A stretch of DNA of 64,000 nt. Source: Komarekiella atlantica HA4396-MV6 (GTDB taxonomy: Bacteria > Cyanobacteriota > Cyanobacteriia > Cyanobacteriales > Nostocaceae). This document shows, one piece after another, positions 34,610 through 44,536 of this stretch. The translations under genes and the position numbers were made by a program. The stretch is from positions 186,001-250,000 of the forward strand of contig JAHHHK010000002.1 in assembly GCA_019359395.1 (NCBI GenBank), given 5' to 3'. The notes beneath the pieces were generated by a model. That model was not told the origin of the DNA and did no database searches. It saw only the letters and a program-made list of their open reading frames with translations. The stretch's first letter is position 1; every line of letters starts with the position of its first letter.

Positions 34610-35014
34610 GGCGAAGACTTGAAGCGGCTGGATTTTTCTACGGTCTACGTGAACCTTGAATCAAGCTAAAGCTTCAGTGCGATGTCTATCAAAATTCAGG
34701 AGTCAAATGAAAAGAAGCTGTATTTGTGGCTGCTTGCCTTGAGGGGAAGAATCTAGAAACAGCGTAGGTAAAATCAGATGTCATAGCTTAGTTTGAGTGG
34801 GCTAGGAAATAGAGGATTGCGATTGCGATGTTCAAGGAAGTTGTGTATACGGCTGAGGGTGAAGCGGTAAATATTAATGAGATGATACGACCGTATCCTC
34901 TGACATGAGTAAATTAACAGTAATATTACGTATAAGCTTTAGTAATATTAAAATATGCGTTTATATCTATTTTTTACTGCCAGTTAGTTAACATAGACCA
35001 TTGGTTAATAATAC
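34610..35014. other. Intergenic region without a convincing gene
   Basis: Contains short frames only, for example 34828-34908 on the plus strand (MFKEVVYTAEGEAVNINEMI and a few more residues), too short and without a ribosome binding site. It may be a remnant. No RNA structure of note. Confidence 0.4.
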
Positions 35015-35656
35015 TCAGTTAATCTCAAAGAGCGAATTAGCAATGATCGCTAACTGGGAGCGGTTTCGGCAATCGAGGCGACTTAGCAAATGCGTTACAT
35101 GAGTCTTTACAGTCCCTTCAGCAACTACTAACTGCTCAGCGATTTCTCGATTTGTGGCTCCTTTGCCGATAAACTGCAAAACCTGCTGCTCTCGCTTCGT
35201 CAGCGTCTCAAATTCTGGCGAAGCGGTAGGTTTAGCAATGCCCAAAGGATTCTTCATCAGTTTTTCTAACAGCCCCGGAGCCAACTGAGCATAACCCTGG
35301 CACGCCAGCCGAATTGCTTGCACTAACTCGTCTGCGGGCATATCTTTCAGCAGGTAGCCTTTCGCACCTGCCCGGATCGACTCGACAATATACTGATCAT
35401 CGTCAAACGTGCTGAGTACTAGCACTTTCACATTAGGAAATCGTTCGCAGATTATTCGTGTTGCAGCTCTCCCATCCATTAATGGCATTCGCACATCCAT
35501 TAGCACCAAATTAGGCTGGAGGGCTGCGACTTGCTCTATCGCCATCTCGCCATTGCTGGCAATCCCCACTACCTGCAAATCTGGTTGTAACTCCAGCATT
35601 GTTTTCAGCCCTTGGCAAATCAAGCTTTGATCATCCACAATTAACAGACTAATCAT
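35015..35656 (-). CDS. NarL/LuxR-family response regulator
   Basis: Encodes 213 residues. REC domain with acidic pocket in LLIVDDQSLI and phospho-acceptor Asp in NLVLMDVRMPLMDG (about 54), KGYLLKDMPADE (Lys about 105), then a LuxR-type helix-turn-helix (LTKREQQVLQFIGKGATNRE IAEQL, about 150-205). It pairs with the histidine kinase encoded 7 bp upstream. The regulon is unknown. Confidence 0.94.
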   Translation of the reverse strand: MISLLIVDDQSLICQGLKTMLELQPDLQVVGIASNGEMAIEQVAALQPNLVLMDVRMPLMDGRAATRIICERFPNVKVLVLSTFDDDQYIVESIRAGAKGYLLKDMPADELVQAIRLACQGYAQLAPGLLEKLMKNPLGIAKPTASPEFETLTKREQQVLQFIGKGATNREIAEQLVVAEGTVKTHVTHLLSRLDCRNRSQLAIIANSLFEIN

Positions 35657-35663
35657 AAATCAA

Positions 35664-36914
35664 CTAGCTAGACGACACTTCTGGCACGGTAGTTGTTAGA
35701 GGTATTTCCACCTGAATTCGACAGCCTTTTCCTAGTTCTGTCTCTAAGGTAAATGTACCCCCCAGTACAGCAATTCGCTCCTGCATCCCTTGCAGTCCAA
35801 ATCCTCTGCCAATGGAGCTACTCCGTTCAAACCCACGTCCATTATCTACCACAATCAGCCGTACGATTTCGGACGTTACCTCAATTTTTACCGTCACCGC
35901 TGTTGCCTGAGCGTACTTGGAAATATTAGTTAGCGCCTCCTGAACAATTCGGTATAGTGCATTCACGATCGCAGTAGACACCGACGCATTACCTATTCCT
36001 GTTGTCTGCTCTACGATCTGCATTTGCGTTTCAATGCCAGTTCCTTGCCGAAAATCATCGACCACAGCGGCGATCGTCTCAGTCAAAGACTGCTCCGCTC
36101 GATTTTCTTCGCGCAATGCCTGCACCGATTTTCGCACCTCTTGCATGGCAATCACGCCCAGCCGTCGAGCTTGCTGTAAAAAGGGTTCTACCCGGTCTGG
36201 CTGCTGTTGCCAGAGCATCACTGCTGTTTGTAGCTGCACATTCAATGCTGTCAGCGCGTGTCCCAAAGAATCATGAATATCACGAGCAATTCGATTGCGC
36301 TCTTGGGCAGCTGCTAACTCTTCTGCCTGGGAGGCATACTGCCGAAGTTGCTGATGCGCTGTCGCCAGATCCTCCTGAACCTGACGTTCAGACAACAGCG
36401 TACTGACTAGCATTAGCACCAGGAACAGCCCCAACCCAAACATCAACGTTTCGGCAAACAGATGCATCCAAAACTGCTCCTCTAGTTGAGGTACGAACAC
36501 TGTCATGTTCTGCACGTATATAATCTGATGCTTCAAAAACAGCACGAGCAATATTCCGCCAACTGCCCAACGTCCGATCGTACTGAACATGAAGCAACTG
36601 CGAATAAACACAATCAGGTACAGCGTCGGCAAAATGTGCAGATATCCCAGCACTGTTCCATAAAAAATTAAACCGATTTCGGCAAGAGTGTAGAGGATTT
36701 TGATAGGCGATTTGCCCATTGGCAGCATCCATCCCATGATGCAAAGCAACAGCAAAACGGAAATATGCTGGAGAGGTAAACGCCGACCAGCGATCGCTTC
36801 TAATACGGCTAAGGAACCGCAGCTTGCAAGCATTACCCACTCGGTATACACCAGAAAGCGGAATGGATTGGGCTGGAATTTTAGACGAGATAGCATAAGA
36901 TGATCGCAACGCAA
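35664..36914 (-). CDS. Sensor histidine kinase, DesK/HisKA_3 type
   Basis: Encodes 416 residues. Five or six N-terminal membrane helices (about 15-180), a short coiled coil (LATAHQQLRQYASQAEELAA), dimerisation/phosphoacceptor His in ERNRIARDIHDSLGHALT (about 213), and an HATPase_c domain with N-box IVQEALTNISKYAQA and G-boxes VVDNGRGFE and GRGFGLQGMQERI. Lies directly before the NarL-type regulator. ATG at 36914; MLSRLKFQ at 36896 is an alternative start. Signal unknown. Confidence 0.93.
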   Translation of the reverse strand: MRCDHLMLSRLKFQPNPFRFLVYTEWVMLASCGSLAVLEAIAGRRLPLQHISVLLLLCIMGWMLPMGKSPIKILYTLAEIGLIFYGTVLGYLHILPTLYLIVFIRSCFMFSTIGRWAVGGILLVLFLKHQIIYVQNMTVFVPQLEEQFWMHLFAETLMFGLGLFLVLMLVSTLLSERQVQEDLATAHQQLRQYASQAEELAAAQERNRIARDIHDSLGHALTALNVQLQTAVMLWQQQPDRVEPFLQQARRLGVIAMQEVRKSVQALREENRAEQSLTETIAAVVDDFRQGTGIETQMQIVEQTTGIGNASVSTAIVNALYRIVQEALTNISKYAQATAVTVKIEVTSEIVRLIVVDNGRGFERSSSIGRGFGLQGMQERIAVLGGTFTLETELGKGCRIQVEIPLTTTVPEVSSS

Positions 36915-37123
36915 AGATTTTATTCAAAAATACTGTCAATAGTTTCAAATTGCCATACCCCTTTCGTTACTATCTGGCAACAATCTCAACGAAAGTCGTA
37001 GTTGGAATATACAATTCGTTGAGCCAAAATACGAGACGTTCTTCAGATGTTTTCAGTAAAGGTGAATGCCTAATATAAAGTTATTAGCTTGAGCAAGGAG
37101 ATATAGACAGCGTTAATCTTGTT

Positions 37124-37327
37124 ATGGAAGCAACTATGGATGATCCTAAGTTGAGACAGATTATTGTAAAAATCAATTTATTCCATCAGGAACAAGAATA
37201 ATTAATACCGATTGATATAGAAGGGGAAGCAATTAGTCTTTTACTCAATAATCACTTGTTTATTACTTCTGAAATTGATAAAAAAACCAAAGCTCTTTAT
37301 GAACAAGAGATGTCAATAGTGTTATGA
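37124..37327 (+). pseudogene. Small coding unit with an in-frame TAA, coupled to the sigma-like gene
   Basis: From the ATG at 37124 the frame reads MEATMDDPKLRQIIVKINLF then HQEQE, a TAA at 37199-37201, and continues in the same frame LIPIDIEGEAISLLLNNHLF to a TGA that overlaps the ATG of the next gene (37324) by 4 bp. The continuous protein-like composition on both sides suggests one 67-codon gene interrupted by a nonsense codon. Family not recognised. Confidence 0.5.
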
Positions 37328-38043
37328 AAAATAACAATTATTTGCTAACAATGAATCAAAAACATTACGCGATATCTCATTGCAATCTAATCAAAGAAAA
37401 ACCAGATGAACAGCTAAAATACCTAGTTACACAAGCTTGTGGACACCTACCTGGAAGCCAAGAGCGTCAGAAGCTACTCACGCAAATTATTCGTTTGACT
37501 TCTAGAAAACTATGGAAGGAAAGCACTCCTTACTATCAAGATGCACTACAACAAACTTGGTTGTATTTCTGTCGCAATGTTTGTGAAGGTTTAACAGGTC
37601 AAGCCTATGACCCTACTTGTGGTAGTGTAATCACTTGGCTGAATGCTTACCTCAAATGCAGACTACGAGATTTTGACATCAACCAGCGCCGGGAACAAGC
37701 TACAACAGTCTCTTTCAGACATCACCAGTCTACGTCAGGTGACAGAAGTGAAACTATTGACCTCATAAATAACTTGCCTGCCCCCGCCCAAGTACCTCCG
37801 ATTTTGGAAAACTTAGAGATATGGGTCAATACAGACTCAGACGGAGAACTGCGTCATACTTACATTAAAGGGCGTCCAGATGTGAATTGTCAGGTGTTGA
37901 TTCTCAAACGCCTACCCCCAGAAATTAGTTGGAGAGAATTGTCCGAAGAATTTGGGCTACCAATTCCGACATTGAGCAGTTTTTATCAACGTCAGTGTCT
38001 ACCGCGCTTGCGAAGTTTTGCTAAACTTGAAGGCTTATTATAA
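37324..38043 (+). CDS. Sigma-70-like protein (group IV-like, cyanobacterial)
   Basis: Encodes 239 residues. The N-terminal half (LTQIIRLTSRKLWKESTPYY, QDALQQTWLYFCRNVCEGL, GSVITWLNAYLKCRLRDFDI) resembles sigma region 2 and its linker, and the C-terminal part (VLILKRLPPEISWRELSEEF GLPIPTLSSFYQR) resembles the region 4 helix-turn-helix. This type of sigma-like factor is common in Nostocales. It follows the interrupted small unit with overlapping codons. Confidence 0.65.
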   Translation: MKNNNYLLTMNQKHYAISHCNLIKEKPDEQLKYLVTQACGHLPGSQERQKLLTQIIRLTSRKLWKESTPYYQDALQQTWLYFCRNVCEGLTGQAYDPTCGSVITWLNAYLKCRLRDFDINQRREQATTVSFRHHQSTSGDRSETIDLINNLPAPAQVPPILENLEIWVNTDSDGELRHTYIKGRPDVNCQVLILKRLPPEISWRELSEEFGLPIPTLSSFYQRQCLPRLRSFAKLEGLL

Positions 38044-38257
38044 AGGGTGAAATCAGCGAGATTGTTGCTTGACAAATAATATCACGCTATTGCCAAATTG
38101 AAGGAGATTGCAAAAAAGTAAGCGACTACAAATCTCACACTCTGTTGTACTTGATTAAGCTTATTCCTTAACCCTGAGAAAATCTGGTTTCTTAGAAGAA
38201 AGATAGAAACTAAATTCTCATCATGATATCAGCAAGAGTGATAAGATTTTTATAAAA
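38044..38257. other. Convergent intergenic spacer
   Basis: Between the convergent ends of the sigma-like gene and the AlaX-like gene. No clear terminator stem is seen. Confidence 0.4.
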
Positions 38258-38983
38258 TTACTCAAATTGATAGCTGATCTTAAGTTTTCCTTTTTGGCGT
38301 TTTGCTTTAGTAACTACTACACTTTTTAATTCATTAAGTGATTTTAAATGAGTCCCCCCGCATGGAGTTGGATGAAGATTATCAATTGTCACTACTCTCA
38401 AAGGTTTTCCTGAAGGTAAATTACTGGGTATGTTAGACCAACGCACTGCTAATTCTTCTGGCATAATCAGTGAAGCTTCTACACTGCTAGCTTCATTCAA
38501 AGCTTCACTAATTTTTGTATTAACTTCAGCAATAAATGTTTCCGTATTTTCAAACGAAGGACTTCCTTGAAACTCTACGTAGGAACCATCCGGAAAATGA
38601 TAGCCTTTAACTGCGATGATATTTTTATCAAGGGATTCGACTATAGTATACATAAGATGTCCAGCCGTATGAGCCTTAGCATTTTGCATACGACGGGCTT
38701 CATCAACGTATAAAGTTACCTCTTCGCCTTTTTCTAAAGATACAGATGAAAAATCTCCATAATGACGAACGTCTCCATCTACAAAGCTGACAAAAATGAT
38801 TGTCAGTTGAACTCCTTTTACTTCAATAGTGCCTACATCTGAGGGCTGACCACCACCCTGCGGATAAAATACAGTGCTATCTAGTACACAATAATAACCC
38901 CGCTCATCATTGGCAATATACTCAACGCGAGCCTTATCGGTGAATTTATAAGTATCTTCAAGATAAGCAAGTACTGTAGACAT
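38258..38983 (-). CDS. AlaX-like aminoacyl-tRNA editing protein
   Basis: Encodes 241 residues. N-terminal beta domain (TVFYPQGGGQPSDVGTI) and the editing domain with zinc ligands HTAGH (His about 106 and 110) and CGGTH (Cys about 208, His about 212). Such free-standing AlaRS editing homologues hydrolyse mischarged tRNA (Ser- or Gly-tRNA-Ala). The gene is on the same strand as the biosynthetic cluster but 408 bp beyond its last gene; I see no reason in the sequence to include it in the pathway. Confidence 0.85.
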   Translation of the reverse strand: MSTVLAYLEDTYKFTDKARVEYIANDERGYYCVLDSTVFYPQGGGQPSDVGTIEVKGVQLTIIFVSFVDGDVRHYGDFSSVSLEKGEEVTLYVDEARRMQNAKAHTAGHLMYTIVESLDKNIIAVKGYHFPDGSYVEFQGSPSFENTETFIAEVNTKISEALNEASSVEASLIMPEELAVRWSNIPSNLPSGKPLRVVTIDNLHPTPCGGTHLKSLNELKSVVVTKAKRQKGKLKISYQFE

Positions 38984-39391
38984 AAATAAGTCTCTCTAGT
39001 TTAAGGTCTTACAATTTATCATAATCTATGAGGTCAATTGCGTCTGCTGTTCAAGTACTTTTGATGATGATAATATTGGCTATAAAAGTAGGATAGAAGG
39101 TAAAAATATATTCTTGTATACTATATTTTATGATATAAATATAAACTAAATAGATATGTAAAACAGTAACTTAAAAGACTTATATATTACCATCTAAATA
39201 GTAAGGAACATTCCTTAGTAAAATTCCATTTATTTTAGCATTTGAGTGGTTCGAGCGTAGGCAGAGAAGCTTGCGTTCCTATCAAAGAAGATTAAACTGG
39301 TCAAAATAAATGGTATAGATTCTGATTAGAAGGAATCTTGGAGTGAAAGTAGCGATCGCTATTTTCACTCCTTAAAGGTTATAATCTGCTT
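38984..39391. other. Intergenic region with a hairpin after the biosynthetic cluster
   Basis: An inverted repeat ggagtgaaa/tttcactcc (39340-39348 and 39363-39371), with a HIP1 site in its loop, lies 20 nt past the last oxygenase gene's stop codon (minus strand). It is a candidate transcription end of the cluster, although without a T-run. The rest is AT-rich and has no gene. Confidence 0.5.
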
Positions 39392-40189
39392 TTACGACCA
39401 AAAAACTAAATCACCTCCCGGCATTTTTCCAATAAAAGAGCTAATTGTTATACGTTCTCCAATTCCTGGTAAGACTTCATGAAAATTACGGCTATTGAAG
39501 ATAACTAAATCTCCTGTAACTGGAATATTATGTTTTACTTCTGAGGTAGCTACTAAGGAGTGATCGTAGCCATACGAACTAAGAGTTTTATATTTTTCAT
39601 CTTCCGGCTGCCACTGCCGATTGTAGACTTTGCAGACGCCTCCTTGGCTAGGCGCTTTTACATAAAGATTCCATACTAGCTGTGAAGTAATATTTCCTAT
39701 TACCCAATCTGGAGCATCTAACCGCGCAAAGTCTATGTGTAACAAGGCAATATTAATATGACGTATCAATCCGGCAAAATAATACCCATAAGTTTCATTT
39801 TCATAAGCTATTTGTACTTTACCCGAAACATTCTGACGCAGAATTGTTGCCAAACGTTTTAGCGGGTCAAAAGATAAAGAAGTTACCTGATTATAAGTTT
39901 TTTTGGCTTTTTCAACCGCGTCAAAATATCCCAACTTATCCTTTTTTATATATTCATATTGAGTAATTCCAATTCTTCCTATTGGTGGTTCGACATTTTT
40001 ATAAAAATCAAAACCAACTTTTGCAATTGCCAGAGCTAGTTTATTACATTCTTCAGATGAAGCAAAATTAGAAATGCGAATTGATGGAATCTCGTTTCTC
40101 AGTAATGCTTGGAAATTTTCTTTGTTCATTTCGCAGTCATTTAAGGTTTGCCACTGAGTTGCTTTTAGCATGGGAACTTTCTCATTCAT
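39392..40189 (-). CDS. 2OG-Fe(II) oxygenase-like protein, second copy
   Basis: Encodes 265 residues. Iron-binding facial triad as HID in ALLHIDFARLD (about 152-154) and the distal His in NSRNFHEVLPG (about 239), with the 2-oxoglutarate-binding Arg in GERITISSFIG. Homologous over its full length to the protein encoded at 44537-45331; both end in FWS. It is the last gene of the cluster, 238 bp after the exporter gene. Likely hydroxylates an amino acid or the peptide; a free-leucine 5-hydroxylase role is possible for one of the pair, but this is inference. Confidence 0.75.
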   Translation of the reverse strand: MNEKVPMLKATQWQTLNDCEMNKENFQALLRNEIPSIRISNFASSEECNKLALAIAKVGFDFYKNVEPPIGRIGITQYEYIKKDKLGYFDAVEKAKKTYNQVTSLSFDPLKRLATILRQNVSGKVQIAYENETYGYYFAGLIRHINIALLHIDFARLDAPDWVIGNITSQLVWNLYVKAPSQGGVCKVYNRQWQPEDEKYKTLSSYGYDHSLVATSEVKHNIPVTGDLVIFNSRNFHEVLPGIGERITISSFIGKMPGGDLVFWS

Positions 40190-40427
40190 AATTTCTTGTA
40201 AATTAAGTTGTTGTTCAAATAGGTAAAGTTAAAGTTATTTTTTATCTTGTATTTAAGTTGTCAAAAACTTAGCGATCGCCATAATCAAAAAAAGGAACGT
40301 TGCCTCTGATATTTTGCGTAGAAAATTGGTTTTTCAGACGCGATAAATCGCGTCTCTACATGAGGGTTTGTGTCTCTAACTGAAATGTATTAGTTTATAA
40401 ATTGGATAATTTATTTTTTGGAGTTTA
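40190..40427. repeat. Spacer with perfect palindromic repeat (agacgcgat type)
   Basis: The hairpin agacgcgat-aa-atcgcgtct (40336-40355) followed by ctac is a copy of the dispersed cgtctctac family. It separates the exporter gene from the last oxygenase gene, which may therefore have its own promoter or be a later addition. Confidence 0.7.
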
Positions 40428-42443
40428 CTAAATTCTGATCCATTTTAATACTTTGGGATCTTTGTTATATCGATAGGTTAAGCTATCCCTAGTAGTGATA
40501 GATTCCCCTTTACTTGCCTTACTTCTAATAGTGGAAACTGAATAGTTTGTTAATGCATTCATTTCCTTATGAGAAAGCCTTTCACTTGTATTAATTTCTG
40601 ACTCAATTGGGGATTCATTATTAGGTAAAATATCTATACTGACTTCAGTATTTTCGGCAGTATTAGTGACAATTTCTTTTGCTTTTTGGAGTCGATAGTC
40701 TTGCACAGTCATCAGTTGCCAACTGGAATCTTGTGTAAGTTCCAGAACCCATTGATGATAATTAAATAAACTTTCTCGATGTCCAACACTAATAAATGTT
40801 GTTTTCTTCTCTTGCAACTGTTGATATAAATTACCTTCATTTCTTAAATCTAAAGCGCTCGTTGCTTCGTCTAAGATAGTAAAGCTAGGATGAGTAACTA
40901 ACAGTCGGGCAAAGGCAAGACGTTGTTGTTCTCCCAGAGATAAGATGTTTTCCCAAGGAACTTCTGTATCAAAGCCTTCAACTCGACTTAGTAAGTTTTG
41001 TAGGTTTACTTGTTGCAAAACGTCTTTGAGTTCGGCGTCGGTCATTTGACGATTTGTATTAGGATAAATTAACTGTTCGCGCAAAGTTCCTAAGATAATG
41101 TAAGGACGTTGGGGCAAAAATAAAACTTCATCTAGGGGAGGTCGTACTAAACGACCAGTTCCCGCATTCCACAAACCTGCGATCGCTCTTAATAAAGAAC
41201 TCTTACCTCGACCACTCGGCCCGACAATTAATAAACCTTCTCCTGGCTGAACATTCAATGACAAGTCTTCGACTATCACCTGTTCATAATTAGGTGTTTG
41301 TAGGGTGACATGCTCAAAAGTAAAATGATTTTCTTCTATTGTTTTAATCGTCCTAATGTTTTCAGGTTCTTTAGTTACTTCTTCTAACGCATCTGTAAAC
41401 TCAGATAAACGCTCAACATAACTAGAAAATCTTCCAGAAACGTTAAATTCTCGGATTAATTCTTCTAAAGCACCAGCAAACATATAGCAAGCTGTAGTCG
41501 CTTGTCCAACTTGTCCGAAATCAATTTCACCTCTAATATATAAAGGTGCGAGAACTACGAGTGCAATCAGTTCGATAACAGCCCGATATCCTCTATTAAA
41601 AATTTCCTTACTTCTTTCCCAATCAATCTTTTGTTTAATATCTTTTATCAGATTATTAAATCGGCGTTGAATTATATTTAGTTCCTGTTCTTCTCCTCGA
41701 AAAAAAGCTATCGACTCGGCATGATTGCGAACATGAGTTAGAGAATAACTATAATCAGCTTTAGCTTCAAGTTCTGCCTGATTGATTTTAATTAATTCTT
41801 GATTTAAGTAAATAGCAATAAAGTTACCTACAACTGTATAGATAATTAAAGCAATAGCTATCTGTTGCGAAATTGTCCAAACAACTATTAAAAAAGTGAT
41901 CATTTCCAGTACTTTCTCTAGGAAAGTAGCTGAAAAACTGAGGGCATTACCAGTAACAGGTTCAATTTCTTGAGCTAAACGCTGATCGGGATTATCAATA
42001 TCGGCTTTAAAATTAATTTTATAATAAGCACGTTTGTGCAAATATTTATTTAAAACATAATTATTGAGCCATTGATACCAATCCAGAGAAATTTTTTTTC
42101 TTACAAATTTAGTAAGTCCTACTAAAAGTGTTATTAAGATAAGTCCAACAGCGTAAAATGCTATAGTATAAGTAAATTTAGAAGCATCTTTTTCTTGAAT
42201 GATGACATCGATTAAATAGCGATGAATAAAACTATTAAAAGTAGTTACGCCTACAAGCGTGAAGATTAAAAATATTAGGAGAATCAGCATTCCCCAGGCG
42301 CGGATAACATCTGAAAACGCTCTTTCTCCTGGCTTGGTTGGATACCAATAAGGGCCAGCGATCGCTTTGACATTTTCCCAGAATCGGATAAAGTCTGAAA
42401 AAATATTTGTTGCGGGTTTAATTTGAACAACTTGAGTTGACAT
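40428..42443 (-). CDS. nosG: SbmA/BacA-like ABC exporter (NosG-type)
   Basis: Encodes 671 residues, a half transporter with N-terminal membrane domain (about 45-330, five or six helices) of the SbmA/BacA/YddA class (DWYQWLNNYVLNKYL, NPDQRLAQEIEPV) and a C-terminal ATPase: Walker A GPSGRGKSSLL (about 409), signature LSLGEQQRLAFARLL (about 508), Walker B FTILDEATSALD. A 90-residue C-terminal tail follows. It probably exports the peptide, as NosG is thought to do in nostopeptolide clusters. It is 34 bp from nosF, so part of the operon. Confidence 0.85.
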   Translation of the reverse strand: MSTQVVQIKPATNIFSDFIRFWENVKAIAGPYWYPTKPGERAFSDVIRAWGMLILLIFLIFTLVGVTTFNSFIHRYLIDVIIQEKDASKFTYTIAFYAVGLILITLLVGLTKFVRKKISLDWYQWLNNYVLNKYLHKRAYYKINFKADIDNPDQRLAQEIEPVTGNALSFSATFLEKVLEMITFLIVVWTISQQIAIALIIYTVVGNFIAIYLNQELIKINQAELEAKADYSYSLTHVRNHAESIAFFRGEEQELNIIQRRFNNLIKDIKQKIDWERSKEIFNRGYRAVIELIALVVLAPLYIRGEIDFGQVGQATTACYMFAGALEELIREFNVSGRFSSYVERLSEFTDALEEVTKEPENIRTIKTIEENHFTFEHVTLQTPNYEQVIVEDLSLNVQPGEGLLIVGPSGRGKSSLLRAIAGLWNAGTGRLVRPPLDEVLFLPQRPYIILGTLREQLIYPNTNRQMTDAELKDVLQQVNLQNLLSRVEGFDTEVPWENILSLGEQQRLAFARLLVTHPSFTILDEATSALDLRNEGNLYQQLQEKKTTFISVGHRESLFNYHQWVLELTQDSSWQLMTVQDYRLQKAKEIVTNTAENTEVSIDILPNNESPIESEINTSERLSHKEMNALTNYSVSTIRSKASKGESITTRDSLTYRYNKDPKVLKWIRI

Positions 42444-42477
42444 ATTCGAGAGATAAACTATATTTAATACGACTTTT

Positions 42478-43299
42478 TCAAAACATATTTCCTAATTGTT
42501 GAGTGCGGCTCAAAGCAGTAAGCACCGCATTGGAAATCACAGTTCGCATACCACCTTTTTCTAACTCGTAAAGACCAGCAGCAGTCACCCCTCCAGGACT
42601 CGTTACTTTGTTGCGTAAGACTGCTGGATGTTCGTCAGTTTGAAACATCAGTTCTACACTGCCAGCAATTGTATGCAATGTCAGTTCTTGAGCTTGTGCG
42701 CGAGTTAAACCCATCTGAACGCCAGCATCAATCATGGCTTCGATGTACAGAAAGATAAACCCTGTGCCGGCGCTACTTAAGGCCGTTGCCATATCGAGGT
42801 AATGTTCATTTTGGGTGGAAAATTCTTTGCCTAATGCTTGTAAAATGACTTGAGTATGCGATCGCTGTTGCTCTGTCACACTTGATGATGCGCTCCATAC
42901 TGTCGTTCCGCGACCAACTTGTACTGCAATATTTGGCATGGTGCGGACAATGGCAGGATGATTCAACCCTTCGCATAGAGATGCAATACTTACTCCGCCG
43001 ACGATACTAATTACTAAAGTATCAGGTGAGATTTTATCTTTCAGCATAGCCATCACAGAGGTTAAAACCTGGGGCTTTACTGCTAATATGGCGATAGATG
43101 CGCTTTGCAAAGCTTCTATATTGCTAGTTGTAGTATGTACTCCATATTCTCTTTCTAGATGTAGGCATCGTGTAGAAAGTGGGTCGCTGACTGTAACTAA
43201 GTCGGGTTGTTGAATGGTTTTTGTTGATAACAATCTACTGATTATCATTTCGCCCATTGTGCCACCGCCGATAAAGGCAATTTTTAAGTCTGTGAGCAT
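42478..43299 (-). CDS. nosF: Pyrroline-5-carboxylate reductase homologue (NosF-type)
   Basis: Encodes 273 residues. ProC fold with dinucleotide site AFIGGGTMGEMII (about 8-20) and the family signature VTSPGGVTAAGLYELEKGGM (about 229-248); LSSAGTGFIFLYIEAM is the substrate/dimer helix. ProC makes proline; NosF reduces 3-methyl-pyrroline-5-carboxylate to 4-methylproline in nostopeptolide producers. Position beside a NosE-like dehydrogenase and NRPS genes, rather than alone, supports the NosF role. Specificity for the methylated imine cannot be read from the sequence. Confidence 0.87.
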   Translation of the reverse strand: MLTDLKIAFIGGGTMGEMIISRLLSTKTIQQPDLVTVSDPLSTRCLHLEREYGVHTTTSNIEALQSASIAILAVKPQVLTSVMAMLKDKISPDTLVISIVGGVSIASLCEGLNHPAIVRTMPNIAVQVGRGTTVWSASSSVTEQQRSHTQVILQALGKEFSTQNEHYLDMATALSSAGTGFIFLYIEAMIDAGVQMGLTRAQAQELTLHTIAGSVELMFQTDEHPAVLRNKVTSPGGVTAAGLYELEKGGMRTVISNAVLTALSRTQQLGNMF

Positions 43300-43410
43300 A
43301 TTTTTTCTTTATATGTTGTTGGGATTAATAGGATTAAGAAGGAATCGAACCACAGAGGCGCAGAGGACACAGAGTTATGAGAGTTAGGGAGGTATTTTGC
43401 GTGATTTTAA

Positions 43411-44517
43411 TTAAGATAGATTGGGTTGAATTACAGCTTTTAATACTGTGCCTTGCTCGACATCTGCTAGTGCTTGATTAATTTCTTTTAGTGTGTATGA
43501 ACGGCTAATTATGCTTGACCAAGCAATATTGTTTTTGGGGTTGCTATGGCGTTTTAGTAATTCAATCGTTCTGTAAAAATGGCTGAAGTCGATTCCCCAC
43601 GTTCCGCGAATATCGATATGTTTGAGATTAATTTCTAGGTGGGGGTTGATGAGAATTTCACCGGTGTTTGTGTAATGTCCGACGATCGCATAACGACCTC
43701 CATTTCTCGTCATATTTAAGCCTTCTTTGACAGCGATGGGAATGCCTGTGGCTTCAATAGTGACATCTGCACCGTGTCCGTGGGTTAATTCCAAAACTCG
43801 CTCAATATGTTGTTGTGGATTGTTAGCATTAATCACAACGGTTTCATCTACGCCGAAGGATTTGGCAACTAGTAAGCGGCTTTCAAATTTATCGATGACT
43901 ATTACTTTGCCTGCACCTGAGAGTAAAGCTAGAATTGCCGCACTCAAACCTACGGGGCCGCAACCCTGCACTACAACAACATCACCAATTTGAATCTGCG
44001 CTCTATCGATAGCGTGTAGTGCTGTTGGTAAAGCGCATCCCCCAGCAATAAACTGTTTTGGTGAAACTTCTTCAGGTAAAGTGAGAACTTTCACCCCTGG
44101 TTTGAGATAAATCAATTCAGACCAACCACCTAGTAACCCATCTTTAGCTGAGTAGGTGACACCATAAACCTTGCGTTGCGGACAGCGAGTGGATGCTTTG
44201 GCTACTAGACAATACCAGCAGTTGTAACAGGTTTCGTGGACATCGAGAAAAGTAGCGATCGCTCCTGGCTGAATTAATTTACCATTGACATCATTAACCT
44301 GTCCGCCTGTCTCCACTACACGACCGACTGAGAAGTGACCGGGGATAATTGGATAGGGTACTCCCTGTAGGTGTCCGCGGAGTAAATGTACATCAGTGCC
44401 GCAAACCTCACTATATAAGGTTTCAATAATGATTCCACCCTTTTCTAAGATAGGGTTTGGTAATTGTTGCACTTCAACTGGGTTATTAGGTGCAGTCATC
44501 ACAGCTGCTAAGGACAT
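43411..44517 (-). CDS. nosE: Zinc-dependent alcohol dehydrogenase (NosE-type)
   Basis: Encodes 368 residues of the medium-chain (MDR) family. Catalytic-zinc Cys in YSEVCGTDVHLLRG (about 39) and His in PGHFSVGRVVE (the usual GHE is GHF here), structural-zinc cysteines CYNCWYC and RC (about 97-111), and NAD(P) site VQGCGPVGLSAAILAL (about 184-200). NosE oxidises 5-hydroxyleucine to the aldehyde that cyclises to methyl-pyrroline-carboxylate. The adjacent NosF-like gene supports this reading. Ribosome binding site gaggtaat precedes the ATG. The gap to the upstream oxygenase gene is 19 bp. Confidence 0.87.
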   Translation of the reverse strand: MSLAAVMTAPNNPVEVQQLPNPILEKGGIIIETLYSEVCGTDVHLLRGHLQGVPYPIIPGHFSVGRVVETGGQVNDVNGKLIQPGAIATFLDVHETCYNCWYCLVAKASTRCPQRKVYGVTYSAKDGLLGGWSELIYLKPGVKVLTLPEEVSPKQFIAGGCALPTALHAIDRAQIQIGDVVVVQGCGPVGLSAAILALLSGAGKVIVIDKFESRLLVAKSFGVDETVVINANNPQQHIERVLELTHGHGADVTIEATGIPIAVKEGLNMTRNGGRYAIVGHYTNTGEILINPHLEINLKHIDIRGTWGIDFSHFYRTIELLKRHSNPKNNIAWSSIISRSYTLKEINQALADVEQGTVLKAVIQPNLS

Positions 44518-44536
44518 GAATCATTACCTCACTGAC

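Noticed and set aside
36388-36948. 186-codon minus-strand frame
   Set aside because: Shadow of the histidine-kinase N-terminal membrane region in another phase.
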